Source: Emticicia sp943368675
GTDB lineage: Bacteria; Bacteroidota; Bacteroidia; Cytophagales; Spirosomataceae
Direction: 5' to 3'
Assembly (NCBI GenBank): GCA_943368675.1
Contig: CALRLN020000066.1
Location: forward strand, 1-15,464
DNA length: 15,464 bases
Numbering within the stretch: the first letter of the stretch is position 1; every line of letters begins with the position of its first letter. Under the pieces are notes generated by a model. The model saw only the letters and a list, made by a program, of their open reading frames with translations, ran no database searches and was not told the origin of the DNA. The translations under genes and the position numbers were made by a program. This document shows positions 1 to 6,676 of this stretch, one piece after another.

Positions 1-186
1 CCAGAGTATGATAAAAAGGAAGTTTCCGACAAAGGCAAGGGGCAATGAAAGCATCATGAATCCTCCGAGCCAATGTTTTACACTTACCGAATAGCTTAGC
101 TGATACACCAGTAGCGTATATAAGGCCAGCATCATATTCAGGAAGAATAAGAATCGCTTCAGGAATTGTCTGATGAATTCTACCAT
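1..186 (-). CDS. N-terminal part of a membrane-anchored endonuclease/exonuclease/phosphatase-like protein (partial)
   Basis: The reverse strand encodes 62 residues from ATG at 186 to the window edge, beginning MVEFIRQFLKRFLFFLNMML. Two hydrophobic segments are visible, about residues 10-32 and 40-61, separated by a short polar stretch (SYSVSVKHW). Many Bacteroidota proteins of the endonuclease/exonuclease/phosphatase superfamily start with two such helices before their cytosol- or periplasm-facing catalytic domain, and the 'HWLGGF...PLAFVGNFLFIILW' style fits that group. The catalytic domain lies outside the window, so the assignment rests only on this N-terminal style. It could be another small membrane protein. 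The start codon is the first in-frame ATG after an AT-rich leader. Confidence 0.45.
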   Translation of the reverse strand, partial: MVEFIRQFLKRFLFFLNMMLALYTLLVYQLSYSVSVKHWLGGFMMLSLPLAFVGNFLFIILW

Positions 187-491
187 TCGGTTTTTTAAAT
201 TAGTGGATTCAGGATTTTAAACCTGAAACTGTCTGAATTACCAAGGATTGCTTTTTCGTATGACGGTTAATTATTCAAACAGGTTCCTAAAAATAGTTGC
301 TTCTTGTGAAAACGAAAAACGATAGATTGAATTAAATATTGAATTTAGATAAATATTACTAATAACACCTTTATTATATAACTATTCTAAAAAAATATAT
401 AATTATTCAAATACAGCCAAATTTAAGAATTTCTCAATTATTATTTTTCCTATACATCCTCCTTATCTTTCATAAATGTCATTGTCAGTAA
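187..491. other. AT-rich intergenic stretch without a recognised gene
   Basis: This is about 300 nt of very AT-rich DNA upstream of the leftward partial gene. No open frame of useful length is convincing. The only structure seen is a short inverted repeat, TTCAGG (208-213) and CCTGAA (222-227), with an 8-nt spacer, located in the leader of the partial membrane protein. It could be an operator or chance. Confidence 0.5.
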
Positions 492-813
492 TTCATAAAA
501 ATAATCTTATTTATACGGATTGACTATCCTGAATATCTACAAAAAATACAAATCGACGATATTGTCATTATTAAATGGGAATTGTACTGTCTTTTGAGTT
601 TATATAATGAGTAAGGTATATACGGGAATTTACCTTAAACAGACTACCGACTTGAAGTTATTGCCTGAAATGAGGTTGACATACTCTTGTCAACAAGTTT
701 CCGTCAAGGAACTGAAGCTCAAGCAGATTTGGGATATAATCATGAGTTTCTTAGATAATGAGCAAGACAGAAGTAACGACAAGAGCCATAAAAACAAAAA
801 CCCCTATCAATAG
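492..813 (+). pseudogene. Possible decayed LytTR-type DNA-binding domain remnant
   Basis: An open frame without a start codon (492-614) ends with '...IQIDDIVIIKWELYCLLSLYNE' and a stop. The next frame, opened by ATG at 607, continues as 'KVYTGIYLKQTTDLKLLPEM' and ends at 813. If the T at 612 is treated as an extra base, the joined product reads like a LytTR domain: a '(I/V)xxDDIxxI' first strand, a 'Y...LYNxxGKxY' hairpin, then 'LK....LPE' leading to an R-x-x-x-S position. The usual 'H-x-S-Y-V/I-N' signature is not clean (RLTYSCQQVSV), so the C-terminal half has drifted or the match is coincidental. The 607-813 frame alone (68 codons) might be annotated as a hypothetical protein. I see no support for it as an independent gene. 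Its stop codon sits inside the terminator hairpin at 801-820. Confidence 0.22.
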
Positions 814-824
814 ATAAGGGCTTT
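791..824 (-). terminator. Rho-independent terminator of the XRE operon
   Basis: Read on the minus strand, AAAGCCCTTATC, a short loop, then GATAGGGG form a stem (one bulged base) followed by TTTTTGTTTTT. The T-tract is present only in the minus-strand reading, so it fits the end of the leftward transcript carrying the XRE regulator at 901-1101. Confidence 0.6.
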
Positions 825-900
825 GCGATAGCTTTTTCTAAATGTATTGTATGCGCATTTAATTATAAAATTGTAATGGATTTATAGTGAAAAGTTTTGT

Positions 901-1101
901 TTAATCATTTTCATCCAATTCGAATATTTCTTCTACTGTTTTCCCAAAGATTCTGGCTATTTTCATTGCCAGCACAGCCGAGGGTACATATTTATTACTC
1001 TCAATCGCATTGATGGTCTGGCGACTAACGCTGATGCGCTCGGCTAAATCTGCTTGTGTGATGTCGAGAATAGCTCGTTCGATTCTGATTTTGTTTCTCA
1101 T
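901..1101 (-). CDS. Small XRE-family helix-turn-helix transcriptional regulator
   Basis: This 66-residue protein starts MRNKIRIERAILDITQADLA. It is almost entirely one Cro/CI-type HTH: 'TQADLAERISVSRQTINAIE' is helix 2, turn and recognition helix, and 'PSAVLAMKIARIFGKTVEEIF' supplies the C-terminal helices. Stand-alone HTHs of this size, with the 'SRQTINAIESNKY.PS..LA..IA..F' pattern, are common partners of small membrane proteins in many bacteria. The ATG at 1101 is chosen rather than an upstream in-frame one because it gives the canonical 66-residue length and lies 4 nt after the stop of the membrane-protein gene, which suggests translational coupling. It probably controls its own operon. 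A symmetrical sequence in the promoter at 1640-1680 is the obvious candidate site. Confidence 0.9.
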   Translation of the reverse strand: MRNKIRIERAILDITQADLAERISVSRQTINAIESNKYVPSAVLAMKIARIFGKTVEEIFELDEND

Positions 1102-1105
1102 GGCC

Positions 1106-1618
1106 TTAATTGTTTTGCAGTTTTCCGTTTGCCTCAAACGATGGCTTAATAAATAATATGTAATGAAATCTGACAATAAAGAATATCAGCGGGGTGAACA
1201 TATTGTAGACAATTACGTTGAAGAAAGCCATGCCATGAATAAAAATAATGCCTAGAATCAGCAAGGCAAAGTTGAGATAAATAGCCCATTGCAAAGATTC
1301 AAGACGGGTTTTAGATACGTATTCGTCTTCTGTTTTAACCCTGGAAAAAGCAATAAAAAGTAAACCAATGATAGAACCAACCGCGGCTATTTCGTCAGTA
1401 AAGTTTAAAATTGATATGCTGTCACTTATACTTCCTTTGCTTTCTCCACTTGATGATATAAAGGTATCCGTGAAAATATACTCAAAAGGTAGCCGGACTG
1501 TGAGGAAATCGAATGAGAAATCACCAATCAGCACAAATAGGCCAAGTGTTAAAGATGGAATAGCGAGTAACCAACCAATTAATTTGTAACGATGAGGAAA
1601 TAAGAATCTTGGTTCCAT
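1106..1618 (-). CDS. Multi-pass membrane protein paired with an XRE regulator (function unknown)
   Basis: The product is 170 residues, starting MEPRFLFPHRYKLIGWLLAI. Hydrophobic segments lie near residues 11-32, 75-95, 112-130 and 134-156, giving about four membrane helices. The central 'EDEYVSKTRLESLQW' between two helices is charged and resembles a conserved cytoplasmic loop seen in Bacteroidota proteins that sit next to 66-residue XRE regulators. I do not know a function for the family. The arrangement (membrane protein, 4-nt gap, HTH) suggests a membrane component affecting the regulator or controlled by it. An in-frame ATG at 1660 would lie upstream of the transcription start predicted from the promoter at 1658-1689, so the ATG at 1618 is preferred. 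Confidence 0.75.
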   Translation of the reverse strand: MEPRFLFPHRYKLIGWLLAIPSLTLGLFVLIGDFSFDFLTVRLPFEYIFTDTFISSSGESKGSISDSISILNFTDEIAAVGSIIGLLFIAFSRVKTEDEYVSKTRLESLQWAIYLNFALLILGIIFIHGMAFFNVIVYNMFTPLIFFIVRFHYILFIKPSFEANGKLQNN

Positions 1619-1639
1619 AATTTTGTATAGTTTTAATTT

Positions 1640-1689
1640 ATGTAAAATACAACACACCAAAAGTAAAATAAACTTTACATTATGACAAA
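1640..1689 (-). promoter_or_regulatory. Bacteroidota-type promoter with overlapping inverted repeats (putative autoregulatory operator)
   Basis: On the minus strand, TTTG (1686-1689) is followed by 20 nt and TACTTTTG (1658-1665). This matches the Bacteroidota -33 TTTG / -7 TAnnTTTG pattern with correct spacing. Transcription would start near 1651, leaving a leader of about 33 nt before ATG 1618. Two symmetries overlap it: ATGTAAA (1640-1646) with TTTACAT (1674-1680), and GTAAA (1663-1667) with TTTAC (1674-1678). They cover the -7 and spacer region, where a small XRE repressor would be expected to bind. Confidence 0.55.
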
Positions 1690-1770
1690 TTTATTTGATA
1701 TTATTTTTCAAAAAAAACTTAAGAGAGAACCTATATGATTTTTATCAGGTTTTAGAAAAGAGTGATTTGG

Positions 1771-1778
1771 TATTTTTG
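1771..1778 (+). promoter_or_regulatory. -7 promoter element (TATTTTTG) of the truncated haemoglobin gene
   Basis: TATTTTTG is an exact TAnnTTTG match 17 nt upstream of the ATG at 1796, implying a very short leader. The -33 region is poor (only GTTTTAG around 1750), so the promoter may be weak or activator-dependent. Confidence 0.4.
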
Positions 1779-1795
1779 CAAAAATTTCAACAGCG

Positions 1796-2167
1796 ATGAA
1801 CGATATTCAGAATAGAGCAGATATAGAAAACCTTGTAAATAGTTTCTACGAAAAAGTACATAAAGATTTTGACCTTGCGCCGGTTTTTGTAATGCCTGAA
1901 GAGGAATGGGACAGGCACATTACCCGTGTGGTGAATTTCTGGGAAAACTGGCTATTTCAGACAGGAAGTTATACAGGTGGCATGATGTGGGTACATATGC
2001 AGGCACATCAACAGCATGGCCTGACTACCGAGCGTTTTGAACGCTGGCTATCGTTATGGTTTATTACTGCTGATACCCTTTTTAGTGGACCAAGAGCAGA
2101 GTTTGTAAAAAGTAAGGCACTGGAAATTGGGCAGATTATGAATGCAAAAATGAATAGTGGGACTTAA
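1796..2167 (+). CDS. Group III truncated haemoglobin
   Basis: The product is 123 residues, starting MNDIQNRADIENLVNSFYEK. It has the length and pattern of group III (Ctb-like) truncated globins: 'NSFYEKVHKDFDLAPVF' is helix B with Tyr18 at the expected B10 place, 'EEWDRHITRVVNFWENW' is helix E with His41 as likely distal residue, and 'HMQAHQQHGLTTERFERWL' contains the proximal histidine (His71 by alignment to the usual H-x-x-x-x-L-T pattern) followed by the tryptophan-rich G helix. The 'LFSGPRAEFVKSKALEI' tail is typical of the group. Globins of this class bind O2/NO at haem in the cytosol. A role in nitrosative or low-oxygen physiology is a family-based guess. It is monocistronic and converges on dacB, with only 38 nt between stops and no obvious terminator there. 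Confidence 0.9.
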   Translation: MNDIQNRADIENLVNSFYEKVHKDFDLAPVFVMPEEEWDRHITRVVNFWENWLFQTGSYTGGMMWVHMQAHQQHGLTTERFERWLSLWFITADTLFSGPRAEFVKSKALEIGQIMNAKMNSGT

Positions 2168-2205
2168 TCTTTTAGCAATTACAACGATTTGAAAGTCGCA
2201 TAAAA

Positions 2206-3648
2206 CTAAAGTTCAACCATCAATTTAATCATTTCCTCAAGATACCGTCTTACTTTCCGGTCTGCCCCATCAGTATAACGGTTGATAACGAAGGCAAATG
2301 ACATTAGCTCTCCGTTTGCTGTAGTAAAATAGCCAGAAAAAGCTCTTGTATTTGCTATTGAGCCACTCTTTGCTCTCACATTACCAACGGCTTTTGAGCC
2401 TTTTGCCAGATTCTGCACAGTACCAGTGATGCCAACAACAGGAATAGAAGCATAAAAATCATTGAAAGCACTGTCGCGACGCATAGTAAATAAAATATCA
2501 ACCAGATTATTGACAGTTAATACACCCGATGGCGAAAGCCCGCTCCCATCTCTTATCATAAAACCCTGTGTATCCACTCCTTTCTGAGACCATAGAAACT
2601 TCACGGCTTTCACCCCTGCTTCAAAACTGGCATCTTTGGTAACAGCAAAACCTATCGTTTTAAGAAAAGCATCAGCATATAGATTAATACTCTGAAAATT
2701 GCAGTGCAAAGCTAAAGTAGAAATAGTAGGTGATTCATGCGTCAGTATAAGATTTCTCGGCTTAAGGTTATCCTGAAACTTTGCTTTATAATTCTGATAA
2801 CTTATTACATTATTGCTTACCTCTCCCTGCAATTCCTGAAATTTTCTTTGCACATGAAAAGCCAAAAAATACGATGGGTCAGGTAATGAGCCTTTTACTA
2901 CAAAATCAGCCGGACCAATCGGGACTGTTCCCTGTGATATAATAGTATTGCTAAAAGGTGTATTATAAACAATCACATTATCGCCCGAGCCACGCTCAGC
3001 AGTAGTTACTTTATTGAAATGAGTAATATCAGGAACAAAAGGTGAAAGTCTTGACACAGGAGCATCATCGCCTAATGATTTACCAGGTTTAAAATGAATT
3101 TCATAGAGGTTTTCGTTGATATTCAAGCCGCTTACCCCTGCTCCGTAATAATTGCCTATATCGCCCCACACCCATGAATCAGCAAGTGTGTTTTCAGGAA
3201 AAATACTACCATCACCAATAATAAAACCTTCAATTTTTCTGATGCCGTACTCTCTTATTTTCTGGGCAAAAAGATTGATAACCTGCTGAAAATCCAGACC
3301 AACTCTGGAAGAACCAAGAGACGGATCACCAGTACCTCTGATATAAATATTGCCGTGAAGCACGCTATCTGCTATGGTACCATCATATTCAACGAAAGTC
3401 TGATAACGATAATTCGGCCCTAAGACTGATAACGCCGAGGCAGTCGAAACGAGTTTAAGTGTTGACGCCGAATTGACTGATTTATGGGCATTATACTGAA
3501 TTTTATATTCGCCTGTCTGAGTTGACCTTATCGAAGCAGCTACTATACCAGTCCGGATTTCGTTATCATTCTGGATACTATCAAGGAGTTGCTGAAACTT
3601 TTCGAGTGGAGAACTTAGTTGTAGAAGAACAAATAAAAATAGCTTCAT
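2206..3648 (-). CDS. dacB: D-alanyl-D-alanine carboxypeptidase/endopeptidase, PBP4 type (peptidase S13)
   Basis: This 480-residue protein has a short N-terminal hydrophobic signal (MKLFLFVLLQLSSPLEK) for export to the periplasm. All three penicillin-binding signatures are present: S62-T-L-K65 (SxxK, nucleophile and general base), S320-I-N322 (SxN, in 'QSINLYADAFLK'), and K427-S-G429 (KTG-like, in 'VRAKSGSI'). 'RDGSGLSPSG' near residues 366-375 is also characteristic of S13 enzymes. The long stretch between SxxK and SxN holds the extra domains of class C PBPs. It trims D-Ala from, or hydrolyses crosslinks in, peptidoglycan. The gene is alone on the minus strand, divergent from the metallo-beta-lactamase gene across 153 nt. 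No in-frame alternative start lies upstream. Confidence 0.95.
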   Translation of the reverse strand: MKLFLFVLLQLSSPLEKFQQLLDSIQNDNEIRTGIVAASIRSTQTGEYKIQYNAHKSVNSASTLKLVSTASALSVLGPNYRYQTFVEYDGTIADSVLHGNIYIRGTGDPSLGSSRVGLDFQQVINLFAQKIREYGIRKIEGFIIGDGSIFPENTLADSWVWGDIGNYYGAGVSGLNINENLYEIHFKPGKSLGDDAPVSRLSPFVPDITHFNKVTTAERGSGDNVIVYNTPFSNTIISQGTVPIGPADFVVKGSLPDPSYFLAFHVQRKFQELQGEVSNNVISYQNYKAKFQDNLKPRNLILTHESPTISTLALHCNFQSINLYADAFLKTIGFAVTKDASFEAGVKAVKFLWSQKGVDTQGFMIRDGSGLSPSGVLTVNNLVDILFTMRRDSAFNDFYASIPVVGITGTVQNLAKGSKAVGNVRAKSGSIANTRAFSGYFTTANGELMSFAFVINRYTDGADRKVRRYLEEMIKLMVEL

Positions 3649-3801
3649 AGAAGAGTTTCTGGTTTAAGGCACGAGTTTAGTTAATGACGAATTTAAAAAA
3701 AATGCCTAGTAAAAAAAAGATTTCTTTCCTTAATTTGTGCCTGAATATGAAGCAGAACCTATTTTGTTTGATATTTTTTAATATTTTGATAGCATTTTCG
3801 T

Positions 3802-5223
3802 ATGAAAATAACTTTTTGGGGAGCGGTAAGGCAAGTATCAGGTAGTATGATTCTACTTGAGTTTGAAGATGAGTATAAAGTTTTGATTGATTGTGGTACT
3901 GATTTAGAAAGAGAAAATAACCCTGAAAAACCTAAGTTAGAATATGGCATTTTTCCGTTTGATCCTTCGTTAATCAACCTGGTTATTCTTACCCATGCAC
4001 ACATAGACCATTCAGGTCAGATTCCTAATTTATACAGAGAGGGCTTTGAGGGGCAGGTTTTATGCACTAAAGCTACAATGGATTTAAGTGAGTTACTATT
4101 GCTTGATTCGGCATCGCTGAACCAACGGAAATTCAAACTGATTCATGATAGTAAAAAGCGCTCTAAAAAGAGAAAAGATGTAGATTCGAGAGAGTTGTAT
4201 CTGGAAAGGCAGGTAAAAGAAGCGATGGATAATTTTGTCCCGATTCCGTTCGACCAGCGTTTTAAGTTTAAAGATGACGGCTATGTAACTTTTATTCCGG
4301 CAGGGCATTTACTCGGGGCTGCGCATCTGTATATTGAGTTCTGGGAAGACGGCAAGAAAAAAACATTAGGTTTTTCGGGCGATATAGGTCGAAAAAATTA
4401 TCCATTATTGATTGACCCCCAACCCCTTCCTCCGGTCGATTACCTGATTACAGAGACAACCTATGGCGACCGCCATCATATAGACCAGGAAGAAGCCGAA
4501 AGCATTTTAGCAGGAATCATCCAGAAGGCCTGTATTGATGTACCAGGGCGTTTGATAATCCCTTCCTTCAGCGTAGGCCGTACACAGGCTATGCTTTATA
4601 CACTCAATAAACTATATACCGAAAAGGGCTTTACACCTATCAAAGTGTTCACTGACAGTCCATTGGCAAAGGCCAGTTCTAAGGTATACGAAAAAAGTGT
4701 AAAACTACTTAATAAACATGCCCGGACTTTTCATGAAGAAAATGAGTCTTTGTTTGATTTCGAGAATCTGATATATTTGGAGTCGAATCAGGCAAGTAAG
4801 GCGGTATCGAATCATTCAGAACCATGCATAATTATCTCTGCCTCAGGTATGGTGCAGGGAGGTAGAATTGAGCACCATATTGAAGCCAATATCAGTAATC
4901 CTTATGCCACTATTCTGATGGTGGGTTATGCAAGCGAAGGTACGCTGGGCTGGAAATTACTGAATGGCGAACGCAAAGAATTAAGCATAAGGGGACAGAA
5001 ATTCCCGGTAAATGCAACTATTCTGAGAATTGACGTATTTAGTGGTCATGGAGATTTTAAAGATCTTACCGATTTTGTGGCCTCACAGGATATAAATAAA
5101 GTAAAAAAAGTTTTTCTGGTGCATGGCGAGTACCAGACCATGCAGAATTTTAAAGTTACACTCGAACAAAAGGGTTATCAGCAAATTGAGATACCCGACA
5201 AAGGACAAACGTACGAAATTTAA
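3802..5223 (+). CDS. Metallo-beta-lactamase/beta-CASP RNA nuclease (CPSF73-like)
   Basis: The product has 473 residues. The N-terminal MBL half carries the zinc site 'T-H65-A-H-I-D-H70' (HxHxDH), then H169 in 'PAGHLLGAAH' and D194 in 'FSGDIGR'. The beta-CASP insert starts around 'TTYGDRHH' and includes 'PSFSVGRTQAML' and the 'ISASGMVQGGRIEHHI' motif. H416 (FSGHGD) and H441 (VHGEY) supply the C-terminal beta-CASP/RMMBL histidines. This architecture is that of bacterial and archaeal CPSF73/Ysh1-like enzymes, which cut or trim RNA in the cytoplasm. It lacks the long C-terminal domain of RNase J. The stop lies 25 nt before accA, in the same direction, so the two are probably cotranscribed. No functional link with fatty-acid synthesis is evident. 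Confidence 0.92.
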   Translation: MKITFWGAVRQVSGSMILLEFEDEYKVLIDCGTDLERENNPEKPKLEYGIFPFDPSLINLVILTHAHIDHSGQIPNLYREGFEGQVLCTKATMDLSELLLLDSASLNQRKFKLIHDSKKRSKKRKDVDSRELYLERQVKEAMDNFVPIPFDQRFKFKDDGYVTFIPAGHLLGAAHLYIEFWEDGKKKTLGFSGDIGRKNYPLLIDPQPLPPVDYLITETTYGDRHHIDQEEAESILAGIIQKACIDVPGRLIIPSFSVGRTQAMLYTLNKLYTEKGFTPIKVFTDSPLAKASSKVYEKSVKLLNKHARTFHEENESLFDFENLIYLESNQASKAVSNHSEPCIIISASGMVQGGRIEHHIEANISNPYATILMVGYASEGTLGWKLLNGERKELSIRGQKFPVNATILRIDVFSGHGDFKDLTDFVASQDINKVKKVFLVHGEYQTMQNFKVTLEQKGYQQIEIPDKGQTYEI

Positions 5224-5248
5224 CAAAAGGCCGTAAGGCTTATCGTTT

Positions 5249-6205
5249 ATGAGAACTCTTCTAGATTTTGAAAAACCCATTGCCGAGCTTGAAGCAAAGC
5301 TGGATGATATGCAACGTCTTGCCGACGAAAACAATGTAGACGTGCGCGAGGCGGTCAGAAGTCTTACTGAAAATATTCTTAATCTTAAGAAAGAAACCTT
5401 TTCAAACCTGACACGCTGGCAAAGAGTACAGCTATCACGCCACCCGGACCGCCCATATACTTTAGACTACATTGAGAAAATATGCCAGGAATTTCATGAA
5501 CTGCACGGCGACCGCACAGTTAGAGACGATCCGGCTATTGTAGGAGGTTTTGCTGATATCGACGGAACAACTATTATGCTGATAGGACAACAAAAGGGAC
5601 GTAAAACCAAAGAAAGACAATACAGAAATTTTGGAATGCCAAATCCGGAAGGGTACAGAAAAGCCCTGAGATTGATGAAGCTGGCCGAAAAATTCAATAA
5701 GCCAATTGTTACTTTGATTGATACTCCGGGTGCATTCCCTGGTCTCGAAGCAGAAGAGCGTGGGCAAGCAGAGGCTATTGCACGAAATCTGCGTGAAATG
5801 TGCGTTTTAAAGGTGCCTGTTATCTGTATTATCATAGGCGAAGGAGCCTCTGGTGGAGCTTTGGGAATTGCCATCGGTGATAAAGTATTGATGCTTGAAA
5901 ACTCATGGTATTCTGTAATTTCTCCGGAAAACTGTTCTACCATTCTGTGGCGTAGCTGGGATTATAAGGAGCAGGCAGCTGAGGCATTGAAACCGACAGC
6001 AACAGATATGCTCAATAATAAACTAATCGATGGTATTATTGAAGAACCACTAGGTGGCGCACATCTTGATTGGGACGATATGGCTCACCGATTAAAAACC
6101 CGTATTCTATCAGAAATTGAAGCCCTGGAGAAATTATCTCCACAAGAAAGAATCGATGCCAGAATTGAGAAATTCTGCTCAATGGGATTCGTTGAGGAGG
6201 CTTAA
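5249..6205 (+). CDS. accA: Acetyl-CoA carboxylase carboxyltransferase subunit alpha
   Basis: The 318-residue protein matches the full usual length of bacterial AccA. An N-terminal helical region ('LDFEKPIAELEAKLDDM') is followed by 'LTRWQRVQLSRHPDRPYTLD', 'FHELHGDR', and a crotonase-fold core with 'LIDTPGAFPGLEAEERGQAEAIARN', the oxyanion loop 'GEGASGGALGI' (from about Gly197) and 'NSWYSVISPENCSTILWR'. With AccD it transfers the carboxyl group from carboxybiotin to acetyl-CoA, giving malonyl-CoA, the first committed step of fatty-acid synthesis in the cytosol. The start at 5249 fits the family N-terminus. It is the last gene of its transcript, since a strong hairpin with a T-run follows 21 nt after the stop. 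Confidence 0.97.
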   Translation: MRTLLDFEKPIAELEAKLDDMQRLADENNVDVREAVRSLTENILNLKKETFSNLTRWQRVQLSRHPDRPYTLDYIEKICQEFHELHGDRTVRDDPAIVGGFADIDGTTIMLIGQQKGRKTKERQYRNFGMPNPEGYRKALRLMKLAEKFNKPIVTLIDTPGAFPGLEAEERGQAEAIARNLREMCVLKVPVICIIIGEGASGGALGIAIGDKVLMLENSWYSVISPENCSTILWRSWDYKEQAAEALKPTATDMLNNKLIDGIIEEPLGGAHLDWDDMAHRLKTRILSEIEALEKLSPQERIDARIEKFCSMGFVEEA

Positions 6206-6226
6206 GCCTAAATTGAATAAAGCACT

Positions 6227-6264
6227 AAAAGCGGGTAACGGCAAAGCTGTTACCCGCTTTTTTT
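6227..6264 (+). terminator. Strong intrinsic terminator after accA (probably bidirectional)
   Basis: GCGGGTAAC (6231-6239) pairs perfectly with GTTACCCGC (6249-6257), and the loop can pair further (G-G-C/G-C-T). AAAA precedes and TTTTTTT follows. The A-run on the left would give a T-run in the minus reading, so it can also stop the leftward XRE transcript, whose stop codon at 6265-6267 directly abuts it. Confidence 0.9.
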
Positions 6265-6459
6265 CTACATCCGGTACAAGCTATTTATTTCAATCTGAAA
6301 GAGTTGAGCAATCTTTATAGCAGTGTTTAATTTTGGCTGGCTTTTGTCGCTCTCCAGTCGGCAATACGAACTTTGGTTCAAGCCTATGTATTCAGCAACA
6401 TGCGTTTGAGAAAACCCCTTTTCAAGTCTGAGCTTGCGTAACTTAGTTCCCAATGTCAT
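6265..6459 (-). CDS. Small XRE-family regulator divergent from the peptide cassette
   Basis: This 64-residue protein starts MTLGTKLRKLRLEKGFSQTH. It is a single Cro/CI-type HTH: 'KLRKLRLEKGFSQTHVAEYI' is helices 1-2 and 'GLNQSSYCRLESDKSQPKLN' the recognition helix and following turn, then 'IKIAQLFQIEINSLY'. It has no sensor domain. It faces away from the C39-VKOR-thioredoxin gene across 217 nt, and this gap contains two ATGCA-N4-TGCAT palindromes that a protein of this size could bind as dimers. Control of the cassette is therefore a reasonable inference but unproven. It could equally be an autonomous repressor. The stop codon touches the accA terminator. Confidence 0.88.
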   Translation of the reverse strand: MTLGTKLRKLRLEKGFSQTHVAEYIGLNQSSYCRLESDKSQPKLNTAIKIAQLFQIEINSLYRM

Positions 6460-6475
6460 AGCAAAGAATGTTTTT

Positions 6476-6506
6476 AAAATGTATTAGCGGCTATTGATAG
6501 TACAAT
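6476..6506 (-). promoter_or_regulatory. Possible promoter of the divergent XRE gene
   Basis: On the minus strand, ATTG (6503-6506), 19 nt, then TACATTTT (6476-6483) resemble the -33/-7 pattern with one mismatch in each element. This would give a leader of about 10 nt before ATG 6459. Confidence 0.28.
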
Positions 6507-6565
6507 TATTTAGAAATAAAACAATATTTACAAGGGTTTCACAGAAAAAATTTCCCCACAGAATT

Positions 6566-6604
6566 TTATGCAAAAATGCATTAAGATTATGCGTTTTTGC
6601 ATAA
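6566..6604. promoter_or_regulatory. Paired palindromes forming a 16-bp inverted repeat (putative operator)
   Basis: TTATGCAAAAATGCAT (6566-6581) and ATGCGTTTTTGCATAA (6589-6604) are inverted copies with one mismatch around a 7-nt spacer. Each arm is itself a palindrome: ATGCA-AAAA-TGCAT (centre 6574.5) and ATGCG-TTTT-TGCAT (centre 6595.5). The centres are 21 bp apart, two helical turns, as expected for two dimers bound on the same face. The right palindrome overlaps the putative -33 element of the cassette promoter. An RNA hairpin role is less likely, because the site lies upstream of the predicted transcription start. Confidence 0.65.
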
Positions 6605-6625
6605 GAATTGGCTGAAAAATATTTG
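6596..6625 (+). promoter_or_regulatory. Possible promoter of the peptide cassette
   Basis: TTTG (6596-6599), 18 nt, then AATATTTG (6618-6625) approximate the Bacteroidota consensus, with one mismatch in the -7 element and spacing one base short. Transcription would start near 6632, about 45 nt before ATG 6677. The -33 element lies inside the right operator palindrome, which would allow direct repression. Confidence 0.3.
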
Positions 6626-6676
6626 AAATTTGTCCTGATGCGGTGAATAAACCATCTCTTCTGACAAAGATTAGCT

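Noticed and set aside
1619..1660. Upstream start at 1660 for the XRE-linked membrane protein
   Set aside because: It would lie ahead of the transcription start predicted from the 1658-1689 promoter and adds a non-helical, unconserved-looking tail.
5494..5943. Long antisense open frame inside accA (about 149 codons)
   Set aside because: Composition mirrors the accA codons, there is no promoter or domain, and accA is unmistakable in the opposite direction.
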